64,000 nucleotides of DNA from Oryzicola mucosus (lineage in GTDB: Bacteria; Pseudomonadota; Alphaproteobacteria; Rhizobiales; Rhizobiaceae). The DNA is taken from the NCBI RefSeq assembly GCF_014534685.1, contig NZ_JACVVX010000005.1, positions 186,001 to 250,000 of the forward strand. Direction: 5' to 3'. This document shows, piece by piece, positions 27,395-37,956 of the stretch. Below the pieces are notes generated by a model, which saw only the letters and a list, made by a program, of their open reading frames with translations, was not told where the DNA came from and made no database searches. The position numbers and the translations under genes were made by a program. The first letter of the stretch is position 1. Each line of letters starts with the position of its first letter.

Positions 27395-28102
27395 TTAGAA
27401 CTCGATGCTTCCGCCGACTTCCGGCAAAGCCACCTTAATGCCCGTGCCTTCCATCGCGTCGACAAATTTTTCCGCCGTCTGGTCGATGATCGGAAACGAG
27501 CCGAAGTGGCACGGAATGACCGTCTTGAACTTGAAGAAGCGCTGGCAGGCGAGCGCGGCCACCGCGCCGCCCATGGTGAAGCGGTCGCCGATCGGAACGA
27601 TGCCGATCTCGGGTTGATGCAGTTCGTTGATCAGCGCCATGTCGGAGAAGATGTCGGTGTCGCCCATGTGGTAGAGCGTCGGCGCGTCGGAAAAATGCAG
27701 GACCAACCCGCCCGGATTGCCGAGATAGACGTTGGTTCCGTCATCCAACTCGCTGGATGAGGAATGCAGGGCCTGGACGAAGGTGGTCGTGAAGCCGCCG
27801 CAATCGACCGTGCCGCCGATATTGCCGGGATTGATCTGTTTGTCGCTGACGCCCTGGCCGACGAGGAACATGCACAGCTCGAAATTCGCCACCAGCATCG
27901 CGCCGGTCTTCTTCAGGATTGCAGCGGCATCGCCGACATGGTCGCTATGACCATGGGTGAGAAGCACATGGGTGACGCCCTCGGCCGCAGTTTCCCACGG
28001 CTTGTTCCATGATGGATTGCCGCTCAGGAATGGGTCGATGATGATCTTCGCGTCCGCTGTTTCGATGCCGAAGCAGGAATGGCCGTACCAGGTGAGTTTC
28101 AT
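27395..28102 (-). CDS. Metal-dependent hydrolase (UPF0173, metallo-beta-lactamase fold)
   Basis: A 235-residue protein of the UPF0173 family with start ATG 28102 ([15 protein letters not shown]). The zinc motif is [11 protein letters not shown] at about 62-72, with later ligands in YHMGDTDIF and [10 protein letters not shown]. The natural substrate is not known; relatives are L-ascorbate-6-phosphate lactonase-like. It is transcribed away from ruvX. Confidence 0.9.
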   Translation of the reverse strand: MKLTWYGHSCFGIETADAKIIIDPFLSGNPSWNKPWETAAEGVTHVLLTHGHSDHVGDAAAILKKTGAMLVANFELCMFLVGQGVSDKQINPGNIGGTVDCGGFTTTFVQALHSSSSELDDGTNVYLGNPGGLVLHFSDAPTLYHMGDTDIFSDMALINELHQPEIGIVPIGDRFTMGGAVAALACQRFFKFKTVIPCHFGSFPIIDQTAEKFVDAMEGTGIKVALPEVGGSIEF

Positions 28103-28177
28103 GTTGGAGAGGTCTCCTCGCTTTTTTGCAGGGCAGAAGATAGAACGCGGCGGCGTCATGTCAAAAGGGAAAGCCGC

Positions 28178-28663
28178 GTGCCCGTTCTACAGCTTCCGGA
28201 ATTGCCTGCCTTGCTCGGCAAAGGCAAGACGCTTGCCGGCATCGATCTCGGCGAAAAGACCATCGGTCTCGCCGTATCCGACCGATCCTTGTCTTATGCG
28301 CATCCACGCACGGTGATCAACCGGCGGAAGTTCACGCTCGACGCAGCAGCGCTTCTGGCCGCGCTCAAGAAGGAAGACTGCGCCGCTGTGGTGATCGGCC
28401 TGCCGCTCAACATGGACGGCTCCGAAGGGCCGAGCGCGCAGCGGTCGCGCGCCTTCGTGCGCAACATGGCCAATCTCAGCGACCTGCCCTTTCTGTTCTG
28501 GGACGAGCGTTTGTCGACCGTCGCCGCCGAACGCGCGCTTCTCGAAATGGACGTTTCGCGCCGCAAGCGCGACACCCGCATCGACTCGGCTGCGGCTGCC
28601 TTCATCCTGCAGGGGGTTCTGGACCGTCTGCATGCGATGGGGTCGTCCGTCGAAGATAGATAG
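28178..28663 (+). CDS. ruvX: Holliday junction resolvase-like protein RuvX (YqgF)
   Basis: RNase H-fold protein of 161 residues, acting in pre-16S rRNA 5'-end processing in E. coli. Motifs are [41 protein letters not shown] and the C-terminal [15 protein letters not shown] 28178 has AAGGGAAA upstream; earlier codons are not conserved-looking. It stands between the divergent UPF0173 gene and a small lipoprotein gene. Confidence 0.93.
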   Translation: MPVLQLPELPALLGKGKTLAGIDLGEKTIGLAVSDRSLSYAHPRTVINRRKFTLDAAALLAALKKEDCAAVVIGLPLNMDGSEGPSAQRSRAFVRNMANLSDLPFLFWDERLSTVAAERALLEMDVSRRKRDTRIDSAAAAFILQGVLDRLHAMGSSVEDR

Positions 28664-28733
28664 TCGAAATGCCCTGTCTTCGACCATTGGCAAATACATG
28701 ATTCCCGCATAGCCTGCTCTCAATGGGGCAGAC

Positions 28734-28988
28734 ATGAAGATTTTCACGATCGCTGGAGCGTTGGCGTTGGGGATACTTGCCGGTTGCGGGTCCATGCCAC
28801 CGGGGCGGGCAGAAGTTGCAGTAAAGACTGATTCCGCCGGCAAGATTGACGACGTGCGGATTATCAAGGCCACCAATGATAATTACCGCTTTATCAGCGG
28901 CGTAAAGCGAGAGGCAAAACGCGCCGTCCGGCGATTGGAGCCGGCGGGCGCGAATAAAACCTTCATCGTTCCGATTGTGATCGAATAA
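28734..28988 (+). CDS. Small lipoprotein of unknown function
   Basis: An 84-residue protein with a lipoprotein signal: MKIFTIAGALALGILAGCG, with the lipobox LAGC, Cys at residue 18. The mature part is 66 residues and has KIDDVRIIKATND and a C-terminal FIVPIVIE, a beta-rich pattern like the TonB C-terminal fold but too short to assign. The spacing from ruvX is about 70 bases. I do not recognise the family. Confidence 0.7.
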   Translation: MKIFTIAGALALGILAGCGSMPPGRAEVAVKTDSAGKIDDVRIIKATNDNYRFISGVKREAKRAVRRLEPAGANKTFIVPIVIE

Positions 28989-29009
28989 AGCGTCGCTATC
29001 GCCGCCGGA

Positions 29010-30638
29010 TCAATTCAGCGGCGGGTAGAGCGTGTCGATGATCAGCCGCGAATCGTGGCGGGCGTCGAGCATGCCATAGGTGCCGCGCCACTGGCCGGCC
29101 AGCCTCGTCTCTATGAAGGCATCGGCGATGCGCCCTGCCCCCATACGGCGGAGTTCCGCTGCCGCTGCCGAGATGGCGAGCTGTTCGGTCAGGATTCTCG
29201 CCGATCCGGCGTCGGAATCGGCAACTTGCATGGCGGCGCGCAGCACGCTCATCGTGCCGCGACCGCTGGCGCCCAGATCCTTGTCGATGCCGGCAAGCAC
29301 ATCCTCGAACAGTCCCGGCGCACGGCTCAGAACCCGCAACACGTCGAGCGCCATGACATTGCCCGAGCCTTCCCAGATCGCATTGACCGGGGCCTCGCGG
29401 TAGTAGCGCGCGAGATTGCCTTCCTCGACATAACCGTTACCGCCGATGCACTCCATCGCTTCATAGAGCAGGCTCGGGGCGATCTTGCAGACCCAGTATT
29501 TGACGACCGGCGTCATGGCGCGGGCGAAGGCCGCTTCGGCGCGGTCGCCGGCGGCCTCGTCGAAGGACCGCGCCAGGCGGAAGGCCAGCGCAGTGGCTCC
29601 CGCCACATCAAGCGCCATATCGGCCAGCACACGCTGCATCAGCGGCTGGTCGACCAGCTTGGCACCGAATGCCTCGCGATGGCGGGTATGGTGCACCGCC
29701 TCCGCCAGACCGGCGCGCATCAAGGCTGCGGAGGCGACCGCGCAGTCCAGCCGCGTCAGCGTCACCATGTCCATGATCGTCTTGACGCCCTCGCCCGGCT
29801 CCCCGACGATCTCGCCGATAGCGCCCGCGAACTCCACCTCGGACGAGGCATTGGAGCGGTTGCCGAGCTTGTCCTTGAGCCGCTGGAACTTCAGCCCGTT
29901 GAGCGTGCCATCGCCGAGGATACGCGGCACCAGGAAACAGGACAGGCCTTCGCCCGTCTGTCCGAGCATCAGGAACGCGTCCGACATCGGCGCCGACATG
30001 AACCATTTATGGCCGGTGAGGCGATAGAAATTGCCGCCCGCCCTTTCCGCTTTGGTGACGTTGGAGCGGACGTCGGTGCCGCCCTGTTTTTCCGTCATGC
30101 CCATGCCGAGCGTCAGCCCGGTCTTGTCCACGGGTGGTTTCTGGGACTGGTCATATTTGCGCGTGGTCACCCGCGGCGCCCATTCGCGAAACAGTTTCGT
30201 ATTGGCCATCAGCGCGGCAAGCGACGCGCTGGTCATGGTGATTGGGCAGAGGTGGCCGCTTTCGAGCTGCGCGGTGAGATAAAACCGCGCCGCCCTCACC
30301 TGGTGCCGGCGGCCGATTTCGTTTTCGCCGTTCTCCCAGACGGACGAATGCAGGCCACTCGTGATCGAGCGGCGCATCAACGCGTGATAGGCGGGGTGAA
30401 ACTCGACGACATCGATGCGGCGACCCTGGCGGTCGTGGGTCCTGAGCTTCGGCACCTCGGTGTTGGCCAGCCGCGCCAGTTCCTGCGCCTCCGGCGTGTA
30501 GACGAAGCGGCCGAGGCCGTCGAGCTCGCGGCGCACCGGTTCGGAAAAGGTCTCGGCGATCTGGATCAGCATCGGATCGCCGCGCCAGGCATTCGACCCC
30601 GTCAAAGGCGGGGACTGGTTGGTTACGTCCTGCGTCAC
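29010..30638 (-). CDS. Acyl-CoA dehydrogenase, AidB-like
   Basis: Flavoprotein of the AidB subgroup (542 residues from GTG 30638, AAGGAT upstream). AidB is induced by alkylation in E. coli, binds DNA and is a flavin-bearing acyl-CoA dehydrogenase relative. Markers are TMTSASLAALMANT, KWFMSAPMSDAFLMLGQT, ECIGGNGYVEEGNLARYYRE and NAIWEGSGNVMALDVLR. No LexA or Ada box is visible next to it. A codon extension to 30689 is possible but unsupported. Confidence 0.9.
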   Translation of the reverse strand: MTQDVTNQSPPLTGSNAWRGDPMLIQIAETFSEPVRRELDGLGRFVYTPEAQELARLANTEVPKLRTHDRQGRRIDVVEFHPAYHALMRRSITSGLHSSVWENGENEIGRRHQVRAARFYLTAQLESGHLCPITMTSASLAALMANTKLFREWAPRVTTRKYDQSQKPPVDKTGLTLGMGMTEKQGGTDVRSNVTKAERAGGNFYRLTGHKWFMSAPMSDAFLMLGQTGEGLSCFLVPRILGDGTLNGLKFQRLKDKLGNRSNASSEVEFAGAIGEIVGEPGEGVKTIMDMVTLTRLDCAVASAALMRAGLAEAVHHTRHREAFGAKLVDQPLMQRVLADMALDVAGATALAFRLARSFDEAAGDRAEAAFARAMTPVVKYWVCKIAPSLLYEAMECIGGNGYVEEGNLARYYREAPVNAIWEGSGNVMALDVLRVLSRAPGLFEDVLAGIDKDLGASGRGTMSVLRAAMQVADSDAGSARILTEQLAISAAAAELRRMGAGRIADAFIETRLAGQWRGTYGMLDARHDSRLIIDTLYPPLN

Positions 30639-30802
30639 GCCATATCCTTGCTGCAGCGTTTCGAGCCGTCGAATCCGAGGCTGTTTCAACGGTTATAGAG
30701 CATGGTTCCCGCGCGAGGCGATGAAAATCCCGTGCGAAGTCCAGTTCAGCTGTGGAAGGCGCTTGCGAGCGGCAGGCCTGCGGCCTATAGCAGCGCCTTG
30801 AG

Positions 30803-31765
30803 ATGACCGAAGCCCAGTCCCTGCCGCTCTATCCGCACCGCCACCTGCTTGGCATCAGGGGGCTATCCCCCGTCGATATCGAGCTTCTTCTCGACCGGGC
30901 CGATGCGGCGGTCTCCATTTCGCGACAGTCGGAGAAAAAAGTCTCCACTTTGCGCGGGCGCACCCAGATCAACCTGTTCTACGAATCCTCCACTCGAACG
31001 CAGTCGTCGTTCGAGCTGGCCGGCAAGCGCCTCGGCGCGGATGTCATGAACATGTCGGTGGCGAGCTCTTCGGTGAAGAAGGGCGAGACGCTGATCGACA
31101 CGGCCATGACGCTGAATGCGATGCGGCCCGATATCCTGATCATCCGCCACCAGTCGGCGGGCGCGGCCGCCCTGCTCGCCCAGAAGGTCGGCTGTTCGGT
31201 CGTCAATGCGGGCGACGGCGCACATGAGCACCCCACCCAGGCTCTGCTCGACGCCCTGACCATCCGCCGCGCCAAGGGCCGGATCGGCGGCCTGACGGTG
31301 GCGATCTGCGGCGACATCCTGCATTCGCGCGTGGCGCGTTCCAATATCCTTCTGCTCAACGCTCTGGGCGCCCGGGTGCGGGTCGTCGCGCCCTCCACGC
31401 TGCTGCCGTCGGGCATCGCCGACATGAGCGTCGAGGTCTGCCCGACCATGGCGGAAGGTCTCAAGGGTGCCGACGTCGTGATGATGCTGCGCCTGCAGCG
31501 CGAGCGCATGGCCGGCGCTTTCGTGCCTTCGGTGCGCGAATATTTCCACTATTTCGGCCTCGATGCGAAGAAGCTTCAGGTCGCAAAGGAAGACGCGCTC
31601 GTGATGCATCCCGGCCCGATGAACCGTGGCGTCGAGATCGCCTCCGAAATCGCCGACGGTCCGCAAAGCGTGATTCAGGAACAGGTCGAGATGGGTGTCG
31701 CTGTCCGCATGGCGGTGATGGAAGCGCTGCTCGACCCGCGCCGAAACCAGGACCAGACGGCATGA
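30803..31765 (+). CDS. pyrB: Aspartate carbamoyltransferase catalytic subunit
   Basis: Transfers carbamoyl phosphate onto aspartate, the first committed pyrimidine step. The 320-residue protein has the carbamoyl-phosphate motif [12 protein letters not shown] at about 54-65, and [14 protein letters not shown] near 140. Its final ATGA overlaps the next gene. No pyrI regulatory subunit follows; instead a dihydroorotase-like gene lacking the metal ligands does, as in the pseudomonad pyrBC' arrangement. Confidence 0.96.
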   Translation: MTEAQSLPLYPHRHLLGIRGLSPVDIELLLDRADAAVSISRQSEKKVSTLRGRTQINLFYESSTRTQSSFELAGKRLGADVMNMSVASSSVKKGETLIDTAMTLNAMRPDILIIRHQSAGAAALLAQKVGCSVVNAGDGAHEHPTQALLDALTIRRAKGRIGGLTVAICGDILHSRVARSNILLLNALGARVRVVAPSTLLPSGIADMSVEVCPTMAEGLKGADVVMMLRLQRERMAGAFVPSVREYFHYFGLDAKKLQVAKEDALVMHPGPMNRGVEIASEIADGPQSVIQEQVEMGVAVRMAVMEALLDPRRNQDQTA

Positions 31766-33048
31766 GCATCACCGTTTTCGAACGCGCGCGCATTGTCGAT
31801 CCCTCGCGCGGGCTGGACGAGGTCGGCACCGTCATCGTCGATGGCGGCACAGTTGTTGCGGCGGGCGCTTCGGCGCTGAACCAGGGCACGCCGGACGGTG
31901 CTGTGGTGATCGACTGCACAGGCAAGACCATTATTCCCGGCCTGATCGATGCCCGCGTTTTCATCGGCGAGCCGGGCGGCGAACATCGCGAAACCATTGC
32001 CTCGGCGAGCGCCGCGGCGGCGGCCGGGGGCGTGACCTCGCTGGTGATGATGCCCGACACCGATCCGGTGATCGACAATGTCGCATTGGTCGAATTCGTG
32101 CTGCGGACGGCGCGCGACACCGCCCAGGTCAATATCTTCCCTGCCGCTGCCATCACAAAAGGGCTCGACGGCCACGAGATGACCGAATTCGGCCTGCTGC
32201 GCGAAGCCGGTGCCGTTGCCTTCACCGACGGCCGGCACACCATTGGCAGCGCCATGGTCATGCGCCGCGCGCTCACCTATGCGCGCGATTTCGGCGCCGT
32301 CATCATGCACGAAACGCAGGATGCGGACCTTGCCTCATCGGGTGTGATGAACGAAGGGCTCTACGCAAGCTGGCTCGGCCTCTCCGGCATTCCGCGCGAG
32401 GCCGAACTGATTCCGCTGCAGCGAGACATCGCGCTCGCAAGGCTGACGCGCGGCAACTACCACGCCGCAAAGATATCAACCGCGATGTCTGCCGCCGCAG
32501 TTGCAAAGGCCAAGGCCGACGGCGTCAAAGTAACCGCCGGCGTGTCGGTGAACAGTCTGGCGCTGAACGAGCACGATGTCGGAGAATACCGCACCTTCTT
32601 CCGGCTTGCGCCGCCGCTGCGCGCGGAAGAGGACCGTCTGGCGATGGTCGATGCGCTCAGGGACGGCACCATCGACATCGTCGTCTCCTCGCACGATCCG
32701 CAGGACGTCGACACCAAGCGCCTGCCCTTTTCCGATGCCGCCGCCGGCGCGGTCGGGCTGGAAACGCTTCTGGGCGTGGTGCTGCGGCATCACCACAACG
32801 ACGAAGTTCCCCTGCTTCGGCTGATCGACGCGGTTTCCAGCGCCCCGGCACGTCTGTTCGGCCTGCCTGGCGGAACGCTGAAGCCCCGCGCTGCCGCCGA
32901 TCTCGCTGTTGTCGATCTCGACGAGCCCTGGGTGGTTCGGGAGCAAGATTTGCGGTCCCGCTCCAAGAACAGCTGTTTCGAAGGCGCCCGCCTGCAAGGC
33001 AGGGTCTTGCAAACGCTCGTGGGCGGACGCACAGTATTTCAGGCCTGA
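31762..33048 (+). CDS. Dihydroorotase-like protein lacking metal ligands (PyrC'/PyrX type)
   Basis: A 428-residue class I dihydroorotase-fold protein. The catalytic D-x-H-x-H motif reads DARVF (63-67), so both histidines are gone; the next His cluster expected in the sheet reads VNSL (263-266), and the catalytic Asp of the late DHAPH motif reads SHDPQ (310-314). H183 and H234 remain. It overlaps pyrB by four bases. In Pseudomonas, a similar inactive PyrC' holds the ATCase together. I infer a structural role; the active dihydroorotase should be elsewhere. Confidence 0.88.
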   Translation: MSITVFERARIVDPSRGLDEVGTVIVDGGTVVAAGASALNQGTPDGAVVIDCTGKTIIPGLIDARVFIGEPGGEHRETIASASAAAAAGGVTSLVMMPDTDPVIDNVALVEFVLRTARDTAQVNIFPAAAITKGLDGHEMTEFGLLREAGAVAFTDGRHTIGSAMVMRRALTYARDFGAVIMHETQDADLASSGVMNEGLYASWLGLSGIPREAELIPLQRDIALARLTRGNYHAAKISTAMSAAAVAKAKADGVKVTAGVSVNSLALNEHDVGEYRTFFRLAPPLRAEEDRLAMVDALRDGTIDIVVSSHDPQDVDTKRLPFSDAAAGAVGLETLLGVVLRHHHNDEVPLLRLIDAVSSAPARLFGLPGGTLKPRAAADLAVVDLDEPWVVREQDLRSRSKNSCFEGARLQGRVLQTLVGGRTVFQA

Positions 33049-33087
33049 ATTGGGGCAGGCCGGAAGCCTACGGGGACTAAGACTTTG

Positions 33088-33699
33088 ATGCCGGACGAGA
33101 TTTTTCCGACTGCGACGCATATCCTGGTCGCAGCTCTGGTGCTTGGATATGTGCTGGGCTCCATCCCCTTCGGCCTTTTGATCACCCGCGCGGCAGGCCT
33201 TGGAGACGTTCGCAACATCGGCTCCGGCAACATCGGCGCGACCAATGTCCTGCGCACCGGCAACAAGAAGCTGGCCGCTGCGACGCTGATCCTCGACATG
33301 CTGAAAGGCACGGTCGCGGTGCTGGTAGCTCTGCAATGGGGCGTCGAGCCCGCGCTCGCCGCCGGTCTCGGCGCCTTCATCGGCCATCTCTATCCGGTCT
33401 GGCTCAAATTCAAAGGCGGCAAGGGTGTCGCCACCTATCTTGGTGTGCTGATCGGCCTGTATTGGCCGGTGGCGCTGCTGTTCGCCGTGATCTGGCTGCT
33501 GGTCGCCTTCATCAGCCGCTATTCGTCGCTGTCGGCTCTGTGTGCCGCGATTGCCGTTCCGGTATCGCTCTATATCCTCGGTGAGCCGCGCATTGCAGGG
33601 CTGTTCACGGTCATGACCGTGATCGTTTTCATCAAGCACCGCGCCAACATCTCCCGTCTCATGGCGGGAACCGAAAGCCGGATCGGCTCAAAGGGATGA
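33088..33699 (+). CDS. plsY: Glycerol-3-phosphate acyltransferase PlsY
   Basis: Inner-membrane enzyme that moves an acyl group from acyl-phosphate to glycerol-3-phosphate, the first step of phospholipid synthesis. The 203-residue protein has about five or six helices and the signatures [22 protein letters not shown] and [18 protein letters not shown] 33088 follows a TTG that could add one residue. The end overlaps dprA by four bases. Confidence 0.94.
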   Translation: MPDEIFPTATHILVAALVLGYVLGSIPFGLLITRAAGLGDVRNIGSGNIGATNVLRTGNKKLAAATLILDMLKGTVAVLVALQWGVEPALAAGLGAFIGHLYPVWLKFKGGKGVATYLGVLIGLYWPVALLFAVIWLLVAFISRYSSLSALCAAIAVPVSLYILGEPRIAGLFTVMTVIVFIKHRANISRLMAGTESRIGSKG

Positions 33700-34826
33700 A
33701 GCAAGCCGGCGCCGGTCCCCGCCTGACAGATCGGCAACGGATCAACTGGCTTCGGCTCATCCGCACGCCCAATGTCGGGCCGGCGAGTTTTCGCGATCTG
33801 GTCAACCGATTCGGCTCGGCGGAAGCGGCTATCGCGATGCTGCCGGAACTGATGCTGTCGGGCGGCGCAAAGCGCGTCGTGACAATCCCCTCGGTGGACG
33901 ACGCTGAGCGCGAGATCGAAGCCTTGCACCGCTTCGGCGGCCGTTTCGTCGCCATCGGCGAACCCGACTATCCGCCGGTCGTGCGCAACATGGACCATCC
34001 GCCGCCGCTGCTCTCGGTGAAGGGCGACACCTCCGTCTTTGCATTGCCAGCCATCGCCATCGTCGGCGCCAGAAATGCCTCGCTGGCCGGCATCAAGTTT
34101 GCGAGGAAGCTCGCCTATGACCTTGGCTCCGCTGGATATAGCGTCGTGTCGGGCCTTGCGCGCGGCATCGACACCGCCGCACATCAAGGCAGCCTCGCCA
34201 CCGGAACCGTCGCAGTGCTGGCTGGCGGTCTCGACTGCATCTATCCGCCGGAGAATGCCGGGCTTTTCGATGAGATCGTCGCCCGCGGCGCCGCCGTCAG
34301 CGAAATGCCTTTCGGCTGGAAGCCGCGCGCCCAGGATTTCCCGCGCCGCAACCGCATCGTCGCCGGCATGTCGCTCGGTTTGATCGTCGTTGAAGCGGCG
34401 GACCGGTCCGGGTCGTTGATCAGCGCGCGCCTCGCCAACGAGATGGGGCGGCTGGTCTTCGCTGTGCCAGGCTCTCCCCTCGACCCAAGGGCCGCCGGCA
34501 CCAATCGCCTGCTCAAGGACGGCGCCATCCTCGTCACCGAGGTTGCCGATGTACTCGACGCCTTGCGGCCGATCGCAAAAAAAGGCGTGTCAACGATGAC
34601 GCTGGAAGAGCCGCCGGATTTCGGATCCGTGCCCTTGCCAGCCGAGGACGACAGGAGCCGGGTGATCGAGGCGCTCGGACCGACGCCGACGGGCGTGGAC
34701 GAGATCATTCGTCATACGGAACTGCATCCGGCTCAGGTCTTCATGATTCTGCTTGAGCTCGATCTGGCGGGGCGTCTCGAACGTCATGCCGGCGGGTCGG
34801 TGTCACTTCTTGCGGGGCTGGACTGA
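33696..34826 (+). CDS. dprA: DNA processing protein DprA
   Basis: Loads RecA on incoming single-stranded DNA in transformation. The 376-residue protein has the Rossmann-type core [32 protein letters not shown] and [19 protein letters not shown], and a C-terminal winged-helix domain (about 310-376). It is coupled to plsY by an ATGA overlap. Its last 24 bases overlap a small gene on the other strand. Confidence 0.94.
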   Translation: MKQAGAGPRLTDRQRINWLRLIRTPNVGPASFRDLVNRFGSAEAAIAMLPELMLSGGAKRVVTIPSVDDAEREIEALHRFGGRFVAIGEPDYPPVVRNMDHPPPLLSVKGDTSVFALPAIAIVGARNASLAGIKFARKLAYDLGSAGYSVVSGLARGIDTAAHQGSLATGTVAVLAGGLDCIYPPENAGLFDEIVARGAAVSEMPFGWKPRAQDFPRRNRIVAGMSLGLIVVEAADRSGSLISARLANEMGRLVFAVPGSPLDPRAAGTNRLLKDGAILVTEVADVLDALRPIAKKGVSTMTLEEPPDFGSVPLPAEDDRSRVIEALGPTPTGVDEIIRHTELHPAQVFMILLELDLAGRLERHAGGSVSLLAGLD

Positions 34827-34994
34827 TGCCGATTCGCTGCGGACGACCTCGCCAGCTTCGATGAACGCCATCTCAATATAATATGCGAGCATCGGACAGC
34901 GTTCTTTTTCGGCCATCATGCGCAACTGGCCGAGCATCGAGTGCACATATTCAAGTGTTGCGATCTTCCTCTGTCCAGTAGCCGTCTGATGCAT
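34803..34994 (-). CDS. Small conserved hypothetical protein (63 residues)
   Basis: A 63-residue cytoplasmic protein (MHQTATGQRKIATLEYVHSM...) with a predicted helical core including GQLRMMAEKERCPMLAYYIEM. The upstream AAGGAAGG sequence about nine bases before ATG 34994 is a strong ribosome-binding site, which supports a real gene. It overlaps the dprA end tail to tail. Its composition and length resemble small conserved proteins of Rhizobiales, but I cannot name the family. Confidence 0.68.
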   Translation of the reverse strand: MHQTATGQRKIATLEYVHSMLGQLRMMAEKERCPMLAYYIEMAFIEAGEVVRSESASVQPRKK

Positions 34995-35284
34995 GCAAGA
35001 ATGCCTTCCTTGTCCTGCTAGCGCTTTCGAAAAAGATGCTGATTTGTCCGGAGGCTGCGCCGTAAAATCACAAACTTGATCACGGGTCGCAGCTTAAGAT
35101 ATTTATCCTAGATTGCAATATTTCCTAAAAAGAAATCTATGGTTGTAGTCAGCTGAAAAGGTCGATTTCGCCGCCGCCCCTTGACCGATTGAAAAAGCAC
35201 GGCCATTTGACGGGCGAACGATATCAATAAAAGGCGTGCAGAAAGTCTGATCTGGACTGTAACCGCCGGAAATCATGAGTACCC

Positions 35285-37951
35285 ATGGACGTTGTCGTCG
35301 TAGAATCGCCGGCCAAAGCCAAGACGATCAACAAATATCTCGGCAAGAACTATAAGGTTCTGGCATCGTTCGGCCATGTCCGCGACCTCCCGGCGAAAGA
35401 CGGCTCCGTGCGCCCCGATGAGGACTTTGCGATGTCCTGGGCGGTCGATGGCGCCTCCTCCAAGCGCCTCGCCGATATTTCCAAGGCGGTAAAAGAGGCC
35501 GACGGCCTGATCCTCGCCACCGATCCGGATCGCGAAGGCGAGGCGATTTCCTGGCACGTTCTGGAGGTGCTCAAGCAAAAGCGCGTGCTCAAGGACAAGC
35601 CGGTCAGTCGCGTGGTGTTCAACGCCATCACCAAGCAGTCGGTGCTCGAGGCCATGGCCAACCCGCGCCAGATCGACGTCGCACTCGTCGATGCCTATCT
35701 GGCCCGTCGCGCGCTGGATTATCTCGTCGGCTTCACCCTGTCGCCGGTCCTGTGGCGCAAGCTGCCGGGCGCGCGTTCAGCCGGTCGTGTGCAGTCGGTA
35801 GCGCTTCGCCTGGTCTGCGACCGTGAAGCTGAGATCGAGCGTTTCATCGCCGTCGAATACTGGCAGATCGCTGCCATCCTGGGCACGCCGCGCGCCGAGC
35901 AGTTCGAGGCGAAGCTGACGGCGTTCGAAGGCAAGAGGCTGCAGAGGCTCGACATTTCGTCGAAAGCTCAGGCCGATGACATCCGGTCGATGCTGGAAGG
36001 CGCGTCATTCAGCACCGCATCGGTCGAGGCCAAGCCGGCCAAGCGCAACCCCGGACCGCCCTTCACCACCTCGACGCTGCAACAGGCCGCGTCTTCGCGC
36101 CTCGGTTTCTCCGCGAACCGCACCATGCAGGTTGCGCAGAGGCTCTATGAAGGTCTCGACATCGGCGGCGAGACGGCCGGTCTCATCACCTATATGCGTA
36201 CCGACGGCGTGCAGATGGCGCCCGAGGCGATATCGGCTGCCCGTGCGACCATCGGCAAGGAATTCGGCGACAAGTATCTGCCCGAAAAGCCGCGCTATTA
36301 TTCGGCGAAGGCCAAGAACGCGCAGGAAGCCCACGAAGCGATCCGCCCGACCGACTTCTCGCGGCTGCCGTCCGACGTCAGCAAATATCTCGATGCCGAC
36401 CAGGCCCGGCTCTACGAGATGATCTGGAAGCGCGCCATCGCCAGCCAGATGCAGCCTGCGGAATTCGAGCGCACGACGGTGGAGATCGAGGCGACCAACG
36501 GTGGCCGCCATGCCAATCTGCGTGCCGTCGGTTCGGTGATGCGTTTCGACGGCTTCATCGCCGCCTACACGGATCACAAGGAAGAGGATTCGGAGGACGA
36601 GGAAAACAAGCGCCTCCCCGAAATCCGCTCCGGCGAGACGATGAAGCGCGAGGCGATCAACGCCACCCAACATACGACGGAGCCGCCGCCCCGCTATTCG
36701 GAAGCATCGCTGATCAAGAAGATGGAAGAGCTCGGCATCGGCCGCCCTTCGACTTATGCATCGACGCTGAAGACGCTTGAGGACCGCGAATACGTCACAG
36801 TCGACAAGCGCAGGCTGACGCCGCAGGCCAAGGGTCGGTTGGTCACAGCCTTCCTGGAGGGATTCTTCGAGCGTTATGTCGAATATGACTTCACGGCAGC
36901 TCTTGAAGAGCGGCTGGACGAGATTTCCGACGGCAAGCTCGCTTACCGCGAGGTACTGCGCGATTTCTGGAACGACTTCTCCAAAGCCGTGGAGAACATC
37001 AAGGAACTTCGCGTCACCGAGGTGCTGGACGCGCTCAACGAAGAACTCGCACCGCTGGTCTTTCCTGAACGCGAAGATGGCTCGAATCCGCGCATCTGTC
37101 CGAAATGCGGCACGGGCAACCTGTCGCTGAAGCTCGGCAAATATGGCGCTTTCGTCGGCTGCTCGAACTATCCCGATTGCGGCTTTACCCGTCAGCTCGG
37201 CGGCGACGGCACCAACGGCAACGGCGATGCGGCAGGGCTTGAAGACGGCACCAAGGCGCTGGGCGTCGACCCCTATACCAAGGAAGAGATCACCCTGCGC
37301 AGCGGCCGTTTCGGTCCTTATGTCCAGCGCGGCGAAGGCAAGGAAGCCAAGCGTTCCAGCCTGCCGAAGGGCTGGACCACGGATTCGATCGACCATGAGA
37401 AGGCGCTTGCGCTGCTTTCTCTTCCGCGCGATGTCGGCAAGCACCCCGAAAGCGGCAAGATGATCTCCGCCGGACTCGGGCGGTATGGGCCCTTCGTCCT
37501 GTGCGACGGCACTTATGCCAATCTCGAGAGCATCGAGGATGTGTTTTCGATCGGCCTGAACCGCGCCGTGACGGTGCTTGCGGAAAAGCAGTCCAAGGGC
37601 AAGGGCGCCCGCACAGCCGCCGCGGCCCTCAAGGAGTTCGGCGACCATCCCGATGGCGGCGGCAAGATCGTCGTGCGCGACGGCAAATACGGTCCATACG
37701 TCAATTTTGGCAAGGTCAATGCGACGCTGCCGAAGGGCAAGGACCCCGCCACGATCACGCTTGAGGAAGCCCTGGCGCTGATTGCCGAAAAGCAGGGCAA
37801 GGATGGCGGCACGACGAAGAAGAAACCGGCGAAGTCAGCCAGCACTGCCAGGAAGCCGGCAAAGTCGGCCAGCGCGGCGAAGTCTGCTCCGGCAAAGGCG
37901 AAGTCTGCTCCGGCAAAGAAGCAGCCCTCCCCGGCGAAGAAAAAAGGCTGA
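35285..37951 (+). CDS. topA: DNA topoisomerase I
   Basis: Type IA topoisomerase that relaxes negative supercoils. The 888-residue protein has the TOPRIM start VVESPAKAKTINKYLG with ATDPDREGEAISWH, and active-site Tyr at 303 in GLITYMRTDG. One four-Cys zinc finger (CPKCG...CSNYPDCG) is followed by Topo_C repeats such as SGRFGPYVQ, GLGRYGPFVL and DGKYGPYVNFG. The final 45 residues are Lys/Ala/Ser/Pro-rich and contain short repeats of APAKAKS. The 34995-35284 gap upstream holds only promoter-like AT-rich sequence. Confidence 0.97.
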   Translation: MDVVVVESPAKAKTINKYLGKNYKVLASFGHVRDLPAKDGSVRPDEDFAMSWAVDGASSKRLADISKAVKEADGLILATDPDREGEAISWHVLEVLKQKRVLKDKPVSRVVFNAITKQSVLEAMANPRQIDVALVDAYLARRALDYLVGFTLSPVLWRKLPGARSAGRVQSVALRLVCDREAEIERFIAVEYWQIAAILGTPRAEQFEAKLTAFEGKRLQRLDISSKAQADDIRSMLEGASFSTASVEAKPAKRNPGPPFTTSTLQQAASSRLGFSANRTMQVAQRLYEGLDIGGETAGLITYMRTDGVQMAPEAISAARATIGKEFGDKYLPEKPRYYSAKAKNAQEAHEAIRPTDFSRLPSDVSKYLDADQARLYEMIWKRAIASQMQPAEFERTTVEIEATNGGRHANLRAVGSVMRFDGFIAAYTDHKEEDSEDEENKRLPEIRSGETMKREAINATQHTTEPPPRYSEASLIKKMEELGIGRPSTYASTLKTLEDREYVTVDKRRLTPQAKGRLVTAFLEGFFERYVEYDFTAALEERLDEISDGKLAYREVLRDFWNDFSKAVENIKELRVTEVLDALNEELAPLVFPEREDGSNPRICPKCGTGNLSLKLGKYGAFVGCSNYPDCGFTRQLGGDGTNGNGDAAGLEDGTKALGVDPYTKEEITLRSGRFGPYVQRGEGKEAKRSSLPKGWTTDSIDHEKALALLSLPRDVGKHPESGKMISAGLGRYGPFVLCDGTYANLESIEDVFSIGLNRAVTVLAEKQSKGKGARTAAAALKEFGDHPDGGGKIVVRDGKYGPYVNFGKVNATLPKGKDPATITLEEALALIAEKQGKDGGTTKKKPAKSASTARKPAKSASAAKSAPAKAKSAPAKKQPSPAKKKG

Positions 37952-37956
37952 CCAGC

